From assembly GCA_027924585.1 (NCBI GenBank), contig BSBM01000179.1:10598501-10662500 (forward strand): 64,000 nt of DNA, in the 5' to 3' direction. Below the pieces are notes generated by a model that was not told the origin of the DNA, made no database searches, and saw only the letters and a list, made by a program, of their open reading frames with translations. Source of the DNA: Larix kaempferi. Its lineage: Eukaryota > Streptophyta > Pinopsida > Pinales > Pinaceae. Made by a program: the position numbers and the translations under genes. Shown piece by piece: positions 1 to 10,721 of this stretch (the stretch's first letter is position 1; each line of letters begins with the position of its first letter).

Positions 1-54
1 TGGCATTCAAATTGAAAACTACAAACAATGTACTCCCAGTATGGTCACCAGTTT
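1..54 (-). other. Internal edge of an LTR retrotransposon with a primer-site-like sequence
   Basis: These bases lie next to the LTR at 55-904. On the minus strand they read CTGGTGACCATACTGGGAG directly after the LTR end. Nearly the same sequence (CTGGCAACCATACTAGGG) follows the 5' LTR at 40268-41138. Conservation at the LTR boundary suggests a primer-binding site or leader start. I could not match it to a particular tRNA. The rest of this element lies left of the window. Confidence 0.5.
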
Positions 55-904
55 TGTTTGACGGACAATCTACCAAGAGCAGACTCAAGGTATGATCTCC
101 CTAGCTTAATGTAAGTCTAGAACAAATAGGGACAGAATAGAAATAACTTTCCTAGATTTAATTAGAGATCAAGGGACTAGATGCTTTACCTTTCAGATCG
201 TTGATCCTTTCTCCTTGAATGTTGCTCCAAGCTTGATGGTCTTCAGATCTCAGCTGCAAAACCTGTCAAGACATACACAACAACACAAGTAGTAAAATGC
301 ATCTACATAATAATAGATCTAAGTAAGCAGTTAAGCAGGAAAACTACACAAACATCATCAATGCAATAACATTTGGTGGAAAGCATTTATATTACTGTAT
401 AAAAGGGAAATACATAGAAGGAAGTGATTACAACCAAGGCTTAACGTAGCAATGCCAAAGCCTCCCAAGGAAGTATGAGTCTCCCAATAGATGAGTAGGG
501 ATCTCTCCTAAGCTAATTTCACCAACATGTACATAATATAGAATTTCTCTCTTTGGTATGGGAATGAGCTTCACTTATATAGGAATAAGAGGATAGGATC
601 GGTTGAGATATGGTAAGAGAGAGATGGGGGATCTCACCAAAGGGATAGGGAGCCAAATTCCAGCTCCCCTATAGGCTAGGGATAGGGATCCACATCACTC
701 AGCTTCGAGAATGGGCTCGAATATGCTCTTTTATCCAATTAACTGACATTGTCGCAGGCTGCATTAGGACAACCTGCGACGTCGCATGTTGCACAAGGGT
801 GAACTGTGATGACCTCCAAAAATAGGTCAGTTAAGCCCTCCAGCCATGGGAAACTTCAAGGATGTTTACATTGGGTCTCATGGTATCAAGATTTAGGTGT
901 AACA
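55..904 (-). mobile_element. 5' LTR of a minus-strand gypsy-type element, truncated by the window edge
   Basis: This 850-bp block is a diverged relative of the LTRs at 18258-19159 and 40268-41138. They share the opening GACAATC, the phrase GTCTAGAACAAATAGG, a CTTATATAGG box (TATATAAG on the minus strand, 574-581), a GTCGCATGTTGC tract near the end, and a terminal GGTGTAACA. Read on the minus strand it begins TGTTACACC, as plant LTRs commonly do. The primer-site-like flank at 1-54 marks it as the 5' LTR, so the element extends leftwards. The 20-bp start and end are clear; internal alignment is by eye. Confidence 0.7.
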
Positions 905-2650
905 TCTATATCCATAATCTCCACTTCAATTCCCCCAAATAGATTTAATGAGATACTCATATTTTTAGTCCATGAAATCCATATTATCTAGAATTGCCTA
1001 TTGTTGGCTTCCCTTCTCTTCCATGAGATAGGTGTTAAAGCTCTACCAAATTTAAGTGTTTGGTGTTCTTACTTCCAGAAAATTCATATTCAAGATCCAA
1101 TCCATAATTTTTTTTCTATCTACTATGTAGAATTGTGCTCCCTCCTCTCTTGAACTAGGTTCTCAATTCTTTCAATTTTCTCCTTTACTAGACCCACAAA
1201 TCTACTATTTTTTCGATTCATTATTTACATAGCCTCCATGTGAACTCTACTCATCTTATGCTCCTACCCAATTTCTCTAAGGTTCTTACAAATGAGAGGT
1301 TTTCCTTGCCTCACCCAACTCCTCCATCCTCCTCTCTAAATTCCAACTCCTCCTTCCTTCTTGACCTACATATCTACTTTTCAACTCCCTAGAAACATAC
1401 TAACCACCACCATCTTGGAAAGAAACTCTAAATCCAAGGAATAAAACAACAAATAACAAGTAGCAACACCAAACTACAAACTATCCAGGACCAACTGCAA
1501 AACTATATATTTGCAGACCACCCACCATCAAATGGGAAGGAAAGTCCAAAGCAAAAAAGCTATGAGTTAGACATGATAATCAAGCAATGTTGAATAAAAA
1601 AATACACTTATGAAACATATAAATCACACCCCACAATGATGATATGGAACAAATGTTTGGCAAAGAATCACCCTCCATAACTAACTAGGAAAGTCACCCT
1701 TTGCATTCTCAACCTTTCCTACAACAAAATGCCATAATGCATGGAAGTTTATTTCAAGCCAGAGACATATTAATATAGATGTGAGGCGAAATAATATACT
1801 TAGGATAGGAGAGCCAAGCTATGATGACTCTAGGATTCCTATCCATCCCCCTTTTTTCCTTGCTCACCTTGACATAATGAGATGGAAACAACACTTTCCT
1901 TTAACTAGAGATGTTCCCCCTCAACCCCTTTCTTTTCTAACACACCATATAACATTGAATTCATACTTAAATTTTTATAGATTTAATTTTTAGATGCATG
2001 TAGTAAACATTAATGTTCAATATCATTATATTAATCTCATTCTATTGGCATCGATTTAGAAATGAAACTAATTTATCTTCTTTAAATATTCTACCTACAA
2101 TTATATATCACAAAGACAATTTACATTGAAACATTTTAATATTACACATTTTATGGTTATATCTTTAATGTAGTTTAGTTATAATATTTTTTTGTAAGGT
2201 TTGTACCCATGGAGTTTCAAACTGGTGACCTTACGCAATGAGTGCCTTAACAATACATCCATTCATCATCTATTATACGCCCCATGGGACTTTTTAAAGG
2301 CGCACATGGGATGGGATTTGATACACTTAATATGTGTCCACAGGTCATGAGATCATTTAATATAATATCTCTGGGTGGAACCAAACATTCAACCACTACC
2401 TCAATGTACCCCCATGGCTTTAGGATCGGCCCTCAAAGGAGTTGAATCTTTCGCACCCATGACAAACTCCTCGCTCCTCATCGATGGATCCAATGCCTTT
2501 GGGATCAGGTTAGTTATAATATTAAACTCTTTACTCATAAACGATTATTTTTAATGGATGAAATTTTAAAGGTTTATTAATGTTTTTACTTATTTATTGT
2601 AAGTTTAATTTTCTTTTTACAAATTATTGTTGAAATAAAGTAAAACATTA
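905..2650. other. Spacer with no supportable gene
   Basis: This is AT-rich sequence with stops in all frames. Open frames do not exceed about 70 codons and none resembles a known family. A pyrimidine-rich stretch at about 1100-1400 could be a decayed coding region on the minus strand, but no domain is legible. It is probably old transposon debris between the LTR at 55-904 and the LINE relic that follows. Confidence 0.5.
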
Positions 2651-3199
2651 AATTGGGCTAAGCATATGCAGATAGAATGAATGAATTTTCATTAGAGACG
2701 AGAGTTATGGAGACTGATGAGATTGATTTCAATGATGATGTCGGTGATCTACATGGCATATTCTTGTTAGATAAATAATTTAAGGGGAATCAAGGGAATT
2801 CAACACGTCATATAGAGGCTCCCCAAGTGTCTTTCCCTCGTGAAATATCATGTCAATGAAATGTTTTGGATAGATATTCACATGTGATCGACTTCGCCTC
2901 TGATCATAGTGTTGTTAATAAGATTTGGGAGAAGAGGATGAGCCCGGGCCTGGAAATTTAAAGCATCCATAAGCATCCAAAATCAATGCCCAATGGTTTC
3001 ATAAAGGATTCATTCTTGGGACAAAATATTAAAATCAGGAGGTGGGAGGTGGCTCGAATAGGGAACTCAAGCATTCGAGGGTAGAGCCTATATATTCAAT
3101 ATTAAAGGAGAAGGGAAGGATTATCATACATAGCCAGAAATGTGTTGAAGTAAAAAATTATAAAGTAAGAATGGTTCTTGGCTAGGATATTTCCATAAA

Positions 3200-3775
3200 G
3201 GAAGTCCATGGGTTGATGGAAAGAATGTTGGTTGGAAAATTCTCCAATAAATTTTGCATATCAGTGACTCTTTGCTTATGGATAAATAAGTTTTAGGTCC
3301 CTATGCTAGGATATCATCCATCCTTCTATGTTCTTGAAAAAGGATGATGCAGATTTTTTTTTCCTAAGAAGGAAGATGCAGAGAAGATGTTTTCAAAGGA
3401 CTAATAATGGGTGCCTTCAGGTCTCTTTCTTAAGAAATGGGATCCTAATTTCGACCTATCTAGATAGCCATTTTATCACCAAAAGATCTAGGTCTTAATT
3501 CCATGCTTACCTTGGATGCTATGACATAAGGAGGTGGTGGAAAATATAGGAAATATTTTAGGAATATTTATCAAACTAGAGGATGGATGGGATTAAAAAT
3601 TGGATCATAGGATAGTCAGATTGTTGGTGGAAATGGACCTTCAAGAAAGTTTACCAATGGAGATAGAAATAGAGTGTGGGGCCTGGTTGATCATTCATAG
3701 GTTGGACTATTGGTATATACCGTTCTGATGCTTCATTCGCAAGGAGGTGGGACATCTAATGGTTAATTCTCAAGA
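3200..3775 (+). pseudogene. LINE-1 ORF1 remnant (DUF4283/zinc-knuckle type)
   Basis: Translation of about 3420-3770 gives WDPNFDLSR, then a segment ending in WYIPFWCFIRKEVGHLM. It parallels the better-kept ORF1 of LINE-3 (VGVPFRCHRCHVHGH at 58173-59003) and LINE-2 (VPFRCFFCHNTEH). The second cysteine of the knuckle has become Arg. In this family ORF1 is an RNA-binding, gag-like protein. Several stops break the frame, and limits are approximate because recognition rests on comparison within the window. Confidence 0.5.
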
Positions 3776-4559
3776 GATGGATAGAATCCCCGGCCCTCCA
3801 AAAAATTATGGTTTAAAAAAGGAATTTTGTGCTCAAAGGAGGAAATTATGCCTATAGTACGACATGTGGTTTCTCAAAAGATCAATCTTTCAAAAGAAAA
3901 TTTTTCAGTTAAAAAGGTGGTAAATAAATCAGAGAGGACAAGTCCCTCAAAGGATATTCAATTGGAGGAAAGATCGAGGTTAGTAAGTGATGGGATCCCA
4001 AAGGCATTGTCTAATAGTATAACTCATGGGTCTAGAGAGGTTTCTCTAGCTTCTAATCTCTAGTCATTAGGTAAGTCTCCCTCTTGTCCATCTTGTAATT
4101 TTTCTTTACCTTCTTGATCCTTTAAATAAGGAACTCTGAGTAAAGATTCCCCCCTCCCCCCTTGTAATAAGGAGTCTCTGGTGATTCCCACTATTGTGGG
4201 ATATGCTAAAAATATTTTAGTTGACAATCCAAAAGACTTTGTTTCATATTTGGATGGTCAAAACATTCGAGGTTTTGAATTGTCTAGCCTCATCATCAAT
4301 AATCAATTTATTCAGAGGGAGGCCAGGGGTAATTGTTCTCAAGCTACCTCCTTTTATGACCTAAGACCAAGAGGACATAAGGAACCTTTAGGGAAACTAA
4401 TAAATGGAAGTCTTTCCTTAAACAAGGAGGAAGTTAGTGTTGTGGGTGGAAAATCCAATATTTCGATTGTTAAATTCCAAGCCAAAAAAGACATTCAGGA
4501 GGGAAATCCATCCACTATAGTGAGGGTTATTAGAGCAGGGAAATCCATTAAAAAAAACC

Positions 4560-5280
4560 AATCATGCTCATGCTTTCTTTAAATTTCAAATGGATAGGGG
4601 GCCCCCCAAATTCTTTCCCTTCATAGGATTTTTTGTTATGAAGCTTGATATAATTATGCTACATGAGACAATGTGTGAAGGAATCAAAGTGGTAGAGTTT
4701 TTATCTTCGTGTTTGAAGGATTGGGCCTTCTACTCTTTAGATGTGGTCTAGTAGTCAAGTGGTTTAGTAACTAGATGGAATACCCATCTAAAAGTGCTTT
4801 CAACTAATCTAGTTCATTTAGGTATTCTAATGGAAGTTACTAGAATCAAAATATTTCAGGGAGGATTTAAAGATTTTGAATGTTAATGGTCCCTATCAAG
4901 ATAGAAAGGATTTATGGTGTAATATGGCTAATGGAGGATTCTTGGATCAATGACACTTCATTCTGGGAGGGGATCTTAATTTAACTATATCCTTAAGATA
5001 AACCCAGGGAGGCAAAGCAAGGGAAGATCCACAAGGTGATTTCTTTAAACATATTTTTTAGGAAATCACTTAGTAGACCTCGAACCTATTAAATTAATCC
5101 CTACCTAGACAAATGCAAGGAGGGGGAAGGAATCTATATCTAAGTGATTGGATATATTTTTGGTTTCTGAATATTAATCAACAGTAAATATAACCTCTGA
5201 CATAAGGTAGGGACATGAGGTCTTTCTGAACACCTTCCAATCTTGTTAAAAATGGACGTAGAAGATAAGAAGAGACCCAA
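4560..5280 (+). pseudogene. LINE-1 endonuclease remnant
   Basis: Pieces in several frames match LINE AP-endonuclease: DIIMLHETM (compare VLLLQET in LINE-3), NVNGPYQDRKDLW (compare NIYGPYLNRAGFW), ILGGDLNLTIS (compare ILGGDLNLTLG), and a degraded stretch up to about 5280. The enzyme nicks target DNA to prime reverse transcription. In-frame stops and frameshifts make this copy inactive. The upstream frame 4181-4582 may be the ORF1 tail or 5' part; it has no motif I recognise. Confidence 0.55.
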
Positions 5281-5465
5281 CCATATGAAATTAATTATGC
5301 ATGGTTGAAAGAGGAGGAGTTTAAATCATTGATAATGGATAATTGACTTGAATAAAGACTCTTTAGCACTGTAACAATATGTTGATTCCATTAAGCATAT
5401 TAAGGAGGCTATGAAAGAATGGGGAAAAAATATATGAAGACAGTCGTCTTTAAGATCTCAATGAA

Positions 5466-6085
5466 ATGGAAGTGAAAATAAAAGAATTGTATGAAAATAA
5501 TGGGAGTGTTAAATTTTCAGAGGATCAGGAGATGGAATCCTTGAATTCATTAGAAGTTACAAGAAAATATTTGCTAGGAAAAGAAGAAATTAAGTGGAGA
5601 TTAAATAGCCATGCAACATGTTTAAAAGAAGGAAACAAAAATACAAAGTTCTTCAACTCTTATGCGAATCTCCAGAGACATCAAAATTTGGTATGGGAAA
5701 TAAAGACGTCGAATGGTGATATAGCCATATCTTTCGATGATAAAGTAAGGGCATGTATAATCCATTTTGAATCTCTATTAAAAAAAAGGGAAGGTTTTTC
5801 GATAGAGAACATTATGCAAATCATGAGATTGATCACTAGTATGATCAACAAAGATAATAATGAATATCTTGAGGAAGAAATTACCTTGGAGGAAATTAAA
5901 TCCACCTTGCACTCTTTCAAAAGAAGGAAAATCCCAAGGCTAAACAAATTATATAGAATTTTACCTAGCTTTCTTCGACATGTTAAAGGAGGATCTCCTA
6001 TTGGTGGTTAGGGAGTCAAAGGAGGCTGGTTATGTCCAAGGGGGGCTTAAATTCTACCTTTTCACCCTTATTCCAACAAAAGAAT
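5466..6085 (+). pseudogene. LINE-1 ORF2 linker and start of reverse transcriptase
   Basis: The 181-aa open frame contains KWRLNSHATCLKEGNKNTKFF, the hallmark of the region between endonuclease and RT (LINE-3 has RAIWLQCGDENTKFF). It then has EEEITLEEIKSTLHSF, which begins the RT domain. After a frame change the match continues through RESKEAGYVQGGLKF to FTLIP, equivalent to EFTKRTGYVSGALNATFVTLIP in LINE-2. The SPGPDG motif is degraded to IPRLN. It is cut short at about 6085. Confidence 0.7.
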
Positions 6086-7640
6086 ATGAAGATACTTTTG
6101 AAGAGGAAAACCAGGAACATCAAACTGAACAACCAGTAGAAGAAAATAGTTCTAGGTCGGTTGAGTCTAAGAGTTCTTCTAACGAAGGACACTTTAGAGA
6201 TACCAAGGAACAGTTAGATAACTCTCCTAGAGTCCATTCTCCTCAACCTGAAGAGAATTTAGGTCCCGTTGAAATTAAGGACCTCTCATATCCATATGGA
6301 ATTTTGAACCCACCACAAAGTCCTAGTTTTTCCCAATTAGCTAGTATCAACATTCCTATTCCATTGGCTAGGAAATTTAACATGGAAAGCAGAGAACAAG
6401 TCATTACTTCAGGGGATATATCTACTCCATTTAGTACTTTCCCTATAGTAGGAGTTAATTTTAATACGACATCCACAATAGGATCAAGTTGATTTCCACC
6501 ATCCTTGATGATACTTGCTAGTACTAGTTCATCAACTCAACTGAGTTCAAACCCTTTTTCCTTTGGATTCCCTTTTTCAAGATGACAACCTATTATTGGT
6601 ACCATTCCTCCTAGTTCAACTATGACCATTGCTTCAGGTAGTGTCCCATCTATTCCTTTCCATAATATCCCACCCTTCAGTGGACACATGTCTATGCCTA
6701 AACCACCCTTCACTGGAGTTGTTTCTAATTCCACTCTACTCCAGTTAAGCTTATATTTCCAATATGTTGGAGGAATGAGTGATGGTATTCCCTTTGGGAT
6801 AAATGTATCGCTAGGTATTCTAGTTGTACAAGAGGGAATCATCACTAGATTTCCATGGGGGAAAAATGCCACTCAAGGAAATGTCCCTTCTACTTGGTTA
6901 GGAGGTTCTAACGTGGCTAACCCTGTTATGAAAATTGTCTTACAAGGTAGCCAACCTTTCGGAGATATGGGAGGGACTGTTGGAACAACTTATCCATTTT
7001 TGCAACACCAATATGGTCATAACTTTCGACAACCCAGTCCACTTTTCACCAATCCCAAAAATCCCTATATTCTAGGACAACCATATGCCAACACCAACCA
7101 ATGGACAGCTAATGTTGCCGGAACCTGGAACACCATGGCTCAAACGAAGCTGCCATTTCTGGAAACTTTTAATTTTCCCGATATTACAAATTTGAATAAT
7201 GATCTAGTGTTACATGACCCGATATGGCCACCTCTACCCAAAAAAATCCCTTCAGAAATCGCAAAGTTTGAAGGTAAACCCAAGGAAGACCCAGCTAACC
7301 ATGTGATGAATTTTCATCTATGGTGTTCATCCAATTACTTTATGGATGATTCTATTCGATTGCATCTGTTCCAAAGGAATTTAACTGGTGTAGAGGCGAA
7401 GTGGTAAGTTGAGTTACCACGAGCATCTTTTCAAACTTTAATGTTGTTTCAATGGAATTTCTCAACCACTTCCAGCTCCCAGTCCGTTATGACACTAGAA
7501 CTGAGCTATTAACATCTTTTCGTCAGGATAAATCGACCCATATCTTTGACCAAACTAATGAATGGAGGAGGAGACGTAGCATAATCAACGATCAGATCCC
7601 TGTGAATTCCGTACTGATTGGTTTATTAAGTCATTGCAAC
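6086..7640 (+). pseudogene. Gag pseudogene (gypsy relic)
   Basis: The N-terminal part (to about 6492) is rich in Glu, Ser and Pro. After a stop the main frame 6622-7407 continues through a Pro/Gly/Asn-rich region into conserved gag: PFLETFNFPDI, IAKFEGKPKEDPANHVMNFH, SIRLHLFQRNLTGVEAKW. After a frameshift 7452-7640 gives FNHFQLPVRYDTRTELL-type sequence and a WRRRRSI segment. Gag would assemble the virus-like particle. At least two stops and two frameshifts break it. Unlike the homologue at 28915-30534, its N-terminal half lacks long Pro/Gly runs. Confidence 0.7.
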
Positions 7641-8310
7641 TGGTCATAAAAAAAGATGTGGCTCTTTTTGAGGTTCAAACCGAAGAGCAGGCTATTATCA
7701 AATCCCAACAATTGGATTTAGTTTATTCCCTACCCAAGATGTTGTATGACATTCTTCCCATTTCTCCTAGAGTAGAAGTTGACCTAACGAAACCCATCTC
7801 GACACCTCATGCTGATGGTGTGATTGGTATAGTTGAGAACAATCCAGATAGCTCGGGTAACAACTTTCTAAGTCAAAATTCACCGACAACTGGTCAAATG
7901 AGCACACAGAATCTTAAACCCAACCTTCCTTCTGATGTTCTATCAGTATAGAACTCTCAGGAAAACCAGCAGCCTGGAGGGAAGAAAAACAAGAATAAGA
8001 AAAATGGGAATAAGGGGAACAACAATGCAAACAACAACACTAATGTTGGTGGGGAAAATAATGAGAAATCTAAGACAAAATTCCCTTGCTTGTTATGCAA
8101 GGAATATCATCTAACTTATAAATGCCCTAAGATGGAAATGGCACAAAATTTGTTGGCCCAACAAGAAGGGTCCTCCCATACTAGTGTCTTAAAATCCATT
8201 TCTTCAACATCAACAACAAATGATTCTTGGTGTTCACCAAAACCTTTTAGCCTCTCAAGGGGGGAAACCAGGGATCCTCCTCTCAAGGGGGCAGTTCAGG
8301 CCTAGGAGAA
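7641..8310 (+). pseudogene. Gag C-terminal part with zinc knuckle (gypsy relic)
   Basis: It begins with the end of conserved gag (KKDVALFEVQTEEQAI, SQQLDLVYSLPKML). An Asn/Lys-rich stretch follows at about 7975-8060, then a knuckle FPCLLCKEYHLTYKCPK at about 8080-8130. The spacing is C-x2-C-x3-H-x4-C, one residue shorter than the usual retroviral knuckle, and the homologue at 27707-28057 has the same spacing. The frame is interrupted at least once. Confidence 0.65.
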
Positions 8311-8419
8311 GTTTTCATGTGTGAATGAGATTTGTATCTCTAGACTAGAAACAATAATTATGAAACTAATTCATCTGGATCAAAAGGTAAGGAACCCCTT
8401 AACGCTGATAATGACAATT

Positions 8420-8905
8420 ATTTGCACATAGAGAATCTTGTCAATGATACTATGCCTATACTACCAAAGGGTGTTCTCAAGAAAGCAGCGTCCAATCCTA
8501 ATGCACGCGCTGCTCATAATTATAGCATAGTTGAAGATTTAGCTCAGTATCCATGTGTAATGTCTACACTTGAGGTCCTTTAGAGTTGTCCAACTCAAAG
8601 GAAGACCTTACTTTTAGCTTTAGGAGCCCTAGATCCTGCAGACGATCAAGTGATCACTTTCGATTTTAAGAATTGTAAGCCTCATCTATCATACCATGTT
8701 GCCTTTTAGATTCAAGTTGTATCTGGAAACAACAAGATTCATCGGACAATCGTAGATGATGGTGCCTCCACATGCATTGTGTCTTTATAATGTTGGAAGG
8801 ATTTAGGGTCACCTGATGTAATTGCTCATGTCATTGTGTTGAGAGCTTTCAACGGCCATCTTTTCAAACCTCATGGAATTATCTCGGCTTTTTCTATATA
8901 GCTAG
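8420..8905 (+). pseudogene. Aspartic protease remnant (gypsy relic)
   Basis: Translation shows LPKGVLKKAASNPNARAAHN, then VMSTLEVL, RKTLLLALGALDP and an active-site-like HRTIVDDGASTCIVSL, followed by LRAFNGHLFKPHGIISAF. The same order occurs at 26973-27734. Three in-frame stops (after TLEVL, AF and VSL) disable it. Homology stops at about 8902, before the C-terminal flap region and the RT domain, marking a truncation point. Confidence 0.65.
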
Positions 8906-8984
8906 GAACACATTATACAACTTGACGAGAAATTTATACTAAAAACAAGAAATTTAGCAATAAAACTCATATTTTTGCATAAAA

Positions 8985-9450
8985 AACAACCCTCGAATCG
9001 AAAAGTAGTGCTACTGGTAGCACACTTTTTTTTAGGCTAAAACTATAGCTTTTTTGAAACCCTACCCAGTGCAGTTGCTATCAAAACTGTAAATCAACCC
9101 CTGAATCGAAATGTAGTGCTCCTAGAATCGCCCTCTTTTTTTGCGGGGTTTAAAATTACTCATTGTTTGAAATCGTAGCCTTAGCAACAAGTATTGTTGC
9201 AACAAAACCCCTAAAATCAACCCCCGAATCGAAAATTATTTCTACCATGGCACCCCCATTTTTCTTTCGAGGTTGAAATTACAATTTATTTGAAATTATG
9301 GCCTTAATAGCTCGTATCGATGCAACAAAAAATACTTAAACCCACTCTTGAATTAAAAACATGTGTTATCAATAACAACCCTTTCTTCTCTCAAAATAAA
9401 ATTGCAGACGTTTTTGAAATATGACCCAAAAAAACATATCATTTTCAAAA
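8985..9450 (+). repeat. Four diverged tandem units of about 105-125 bp
   Basis: Each unit starts with a variant of CAACCCTCGAATCGAAAAGT (about 8988, 9092, 9217 and 9340). It goes on to a CTACCATGGCACCCC-like phrase, a T-run, a GGTTGAAATTACA-like phrase and a GCAACAA tract. The units are strongly diverged, so the array is old. One or two such units are present inverted at 46440-46555 and 60429-60525. Confidence 0.7.
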
Positions 9451-9459
9451 AATGACTTT

Positions 9460-9975
9460 AAAAACAAAAGTAAAACAAGTTTTAACCCCCCAAAAAATAG
9501 TTTTTGAAATAAAAACACTATAAAAATATAAGACAAACAAAATTTTAAAAACATAAAAACAAAAAAAATTAAAAATAATCCAATAAAAAAATTAAAACAA
9601 ATGAAAAACACAATTAAAAAAATTAAATGCATTCAAACAAATAAAAAAAATACAATTACAAAAATTAAATACATTCAAACACAACAAAATAAAAATAAAT
9701 TAAATTAAAAACAAAAAATAAATAAATAACAATTAAAAAAATTAAATACATTCAAACAAATAAGAAAAGAAAAATATAAAAACTAAACAAAATATATATA
9801 TATATATATATATTAAAAAATACAAAATATAAAATTATATTATAAAACTAAATAATAAAATATAAAAAAATTAAAAAACATAAAATACAAAATAAAAACT
9901 AAAACTAAAAATTATAAAAACAAAAACAAAAACTATATTATAAAAATCATATTAAAATACTAAAATAATAAAATA
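9460..9975. repeat. A-rich low-complexity tract with a short TA microsatellite
   Basis: About 500 bp consist almost only of A-runs broken by T and C on the plus strand, with repeated phrases such as AATTAAAAAAATTAAATACATTCAAACA and an (AT)n run at about 9791-9813. The phrase spacing suggests local slippage growth. No gene is present; the minus-strand frame seen at 9369-9632 is a poly-Phe/Leu artefact. Confidence 0.85.
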
Positions 9976-9978
9976 ACT

Positions 9979-10030
9979 AAACCATATTACGTTTTGTTTT
10001 ATTTAAACCATATTACGTTTTGTTTTATTT
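9979..10030 (+). repeat. 26-bp direct duplication
   Basis: AACCATATTACGTTTTGTTTTATTT occurs twice head to tail, offset by 26 bp, with no mismatch over the core. The second copy abuts the palindrome that follows. Confidence 0.9.
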
Positions 10031-10033
10031 AGG

Positions 10034-10163
10034 GGAATGGGGTATAACGGGGAGGGCGATTCTCAGAATCACCTCACCACCCACCCGCTGCTCCAAGAGT
10101 GGCCATTCGAGCGGCGGGTGGGTGGTGGGGTCATTCTCATAATCGCCCACCCCCCTATACCCC
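10034..10163. repeat. Imperfect palindrome of about 130 bp (MITE-like hairpin)
   Basis: The left arm at about 10037-10087 (GGGGTATAACGGGGAGGGCG to CACCACCCACCCGC) is complementary to the right arm at about 10112-10160 (GCGGGTGGGTGGTGGGG to CCCCCTATACCCC). A loop of about 24 bp lies between them. It is strongly GC-rich inside an A/T-rich tract, so it stands out as a foreign insertion. A foldback MITE or its internal core would look like this. I see no clear target duplication. Confidence 0.75.
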
Positions 10164-10238
10164 TTCAACAAACATATCACCATGGCAGAAGGGTTTTTTA
10201 AACCTCAGTCCGAATTGAGGAAAGATAGCTTACCTAAC

Positions 10239-10262
10239 AAGGTGAGGTGAGGTGAGGTGAGG
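10239..10262 (+). repeat. (GGTGA)n pentanucleotide repeat
   Basis: About four and a half units of GGTGA stand in an AAGG...GAAAGG context. A similar pentamer run, TAACG/TAACA, occurs at 60671-60705 behind a similar AAGG start, near where copy B of the dispersed repeat ends. Confidence 0.9.
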
Positions 10263-10381
10263 AAAGGACCATTTTTTTATGTTTTAGAATTTTTTTTTTT
10301 ATATATAATTTAATTTGTTTGTTTTATTTTTTTTTTCTTTACTTATTTGTATTTTCTTAATGTTTTTATTTTTCTATTTTT

Positions 10382-10545
10382 TTTGTTATTTGTTTTTATG
10401 TCTTTGACATTAAGTTTTCGTGCAGCGTTATTAATTGGTGCTTGGGATGAAATGTTTGGCATTTTGTTATTTGTTGTTATGTCTTTGACATTAAGTTTTC
10501 GCGTAGTGCTATTAATCGGCGCTTGGGATGAAATGTTTGGTAGAC
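10382..10545 (+). repeat. 81-bp tandem duplication
   Basis: Two copies of a unit starting TTTTGTTATTTGTTTTTATG and containing TTGACATTAAGTTTTCG and GCTTGGGATGAAATGTTTGG lie head to tail, offset by exactly 81 bp. Being 27 codons, the duplication keeps a frame open (10347-10562) with a 27-residue repeat. The hydrophobic product has no recognisable relative, so I treat the frame as incidental. The second copy is the part that is also seen inverted near 44,860. Confidence 0.8.
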
Positions 10546-10721
10546 TATGGACAAAAGCTTAGATAAATATTTTTATTATTAAATTTGTTTAATAAATGGA
10601 TGTTTTTTCTACCCTCTTATTGGCTCCGGACTCATATGACATATGCCTCATTCTTCGCTTCCAAGGAACTGGCGGCGTGCTTACCTTAGCGTATCCTGCT
10701 TCCAGATTTGTCATAAGAACT

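Larger units (their letters stand above)
2651..6085 (+). mobile_element. LINE-1: decayed plant L1-type retrotransposon, 3' truncated
   Basis: Reading frames on the plus strand recall, in order, a LINE ORF1 with DUF4283-like and zinc-knuckle traces (about 3200-3775), an AP-endonuclease region (about 4560-5280), the linker before reverse transcriptase (5466-5900), and the start of reverse transcriptase up to a TLIP motif (about 6085). The order is that of a plant L1. Many stops and frameshifts show it is dead. It ends abruptly where a gypsy gag relic begins, so the catalytic RT and RNase H parts are absent. The left boundary is uncertain. Confidence 0.65.
6086..8905 (+). mobile_element. Gypsy gag-protease relic, plus strand
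   Basis: This holds, in order, a gag N-terminal region, conserved gag, zinc knuckle and aspartic protease of the same family as the Tat-like element at 18258-41138, but on the other strand and diverged. Paired motifs are IWPPLPKKIPSEIAKFEGKP versus NWPPIPVKLLSDIPKFDGKP, FQLPVRYDTRTELLT versus FQLPIRYETGTELLT, and AASNPNARAAHNYSIVEDLA versus VVFNPNARAAQNYNIIEDLA. Neither LTR is visible at its ends. It starts inside LINE-1 and stops at the dispersed repeat. Confidence 0.8.
8935..10715 (+). repeat. Dispersed repeat family, copy A
   Basis: The left part (8985-9450) is matched in reverse complement by 46440-46555 plus 60429-60525. The right part (about 10520-10715) is matched in reverse complement by about 44690-44880, including GATGAAATGTTTGGTA, a TTTTTATTATTAA tract and the phrase GACATATGCCTC (CGTATGCCTC in copy B). 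Low-complexity A-rich DNA joins the parts, as T-rich DNA does in copy B. I cannot assign a class: no coding domain is visible. Boundaries are approximate. Confidence 0.6.

Noticed and set aside
9369-9632. 87-codon Phe/Leu-rich minus-strand frame
   Set aside because: It is a by-product of an A-rich low-complexity tract.
10347-10562. 71-codon frame with a 27-residue internal repeat
   Set aside because: It comes from an 81-bp tandem duplication in noncoding repeat DNA; no homologue or codon bias.
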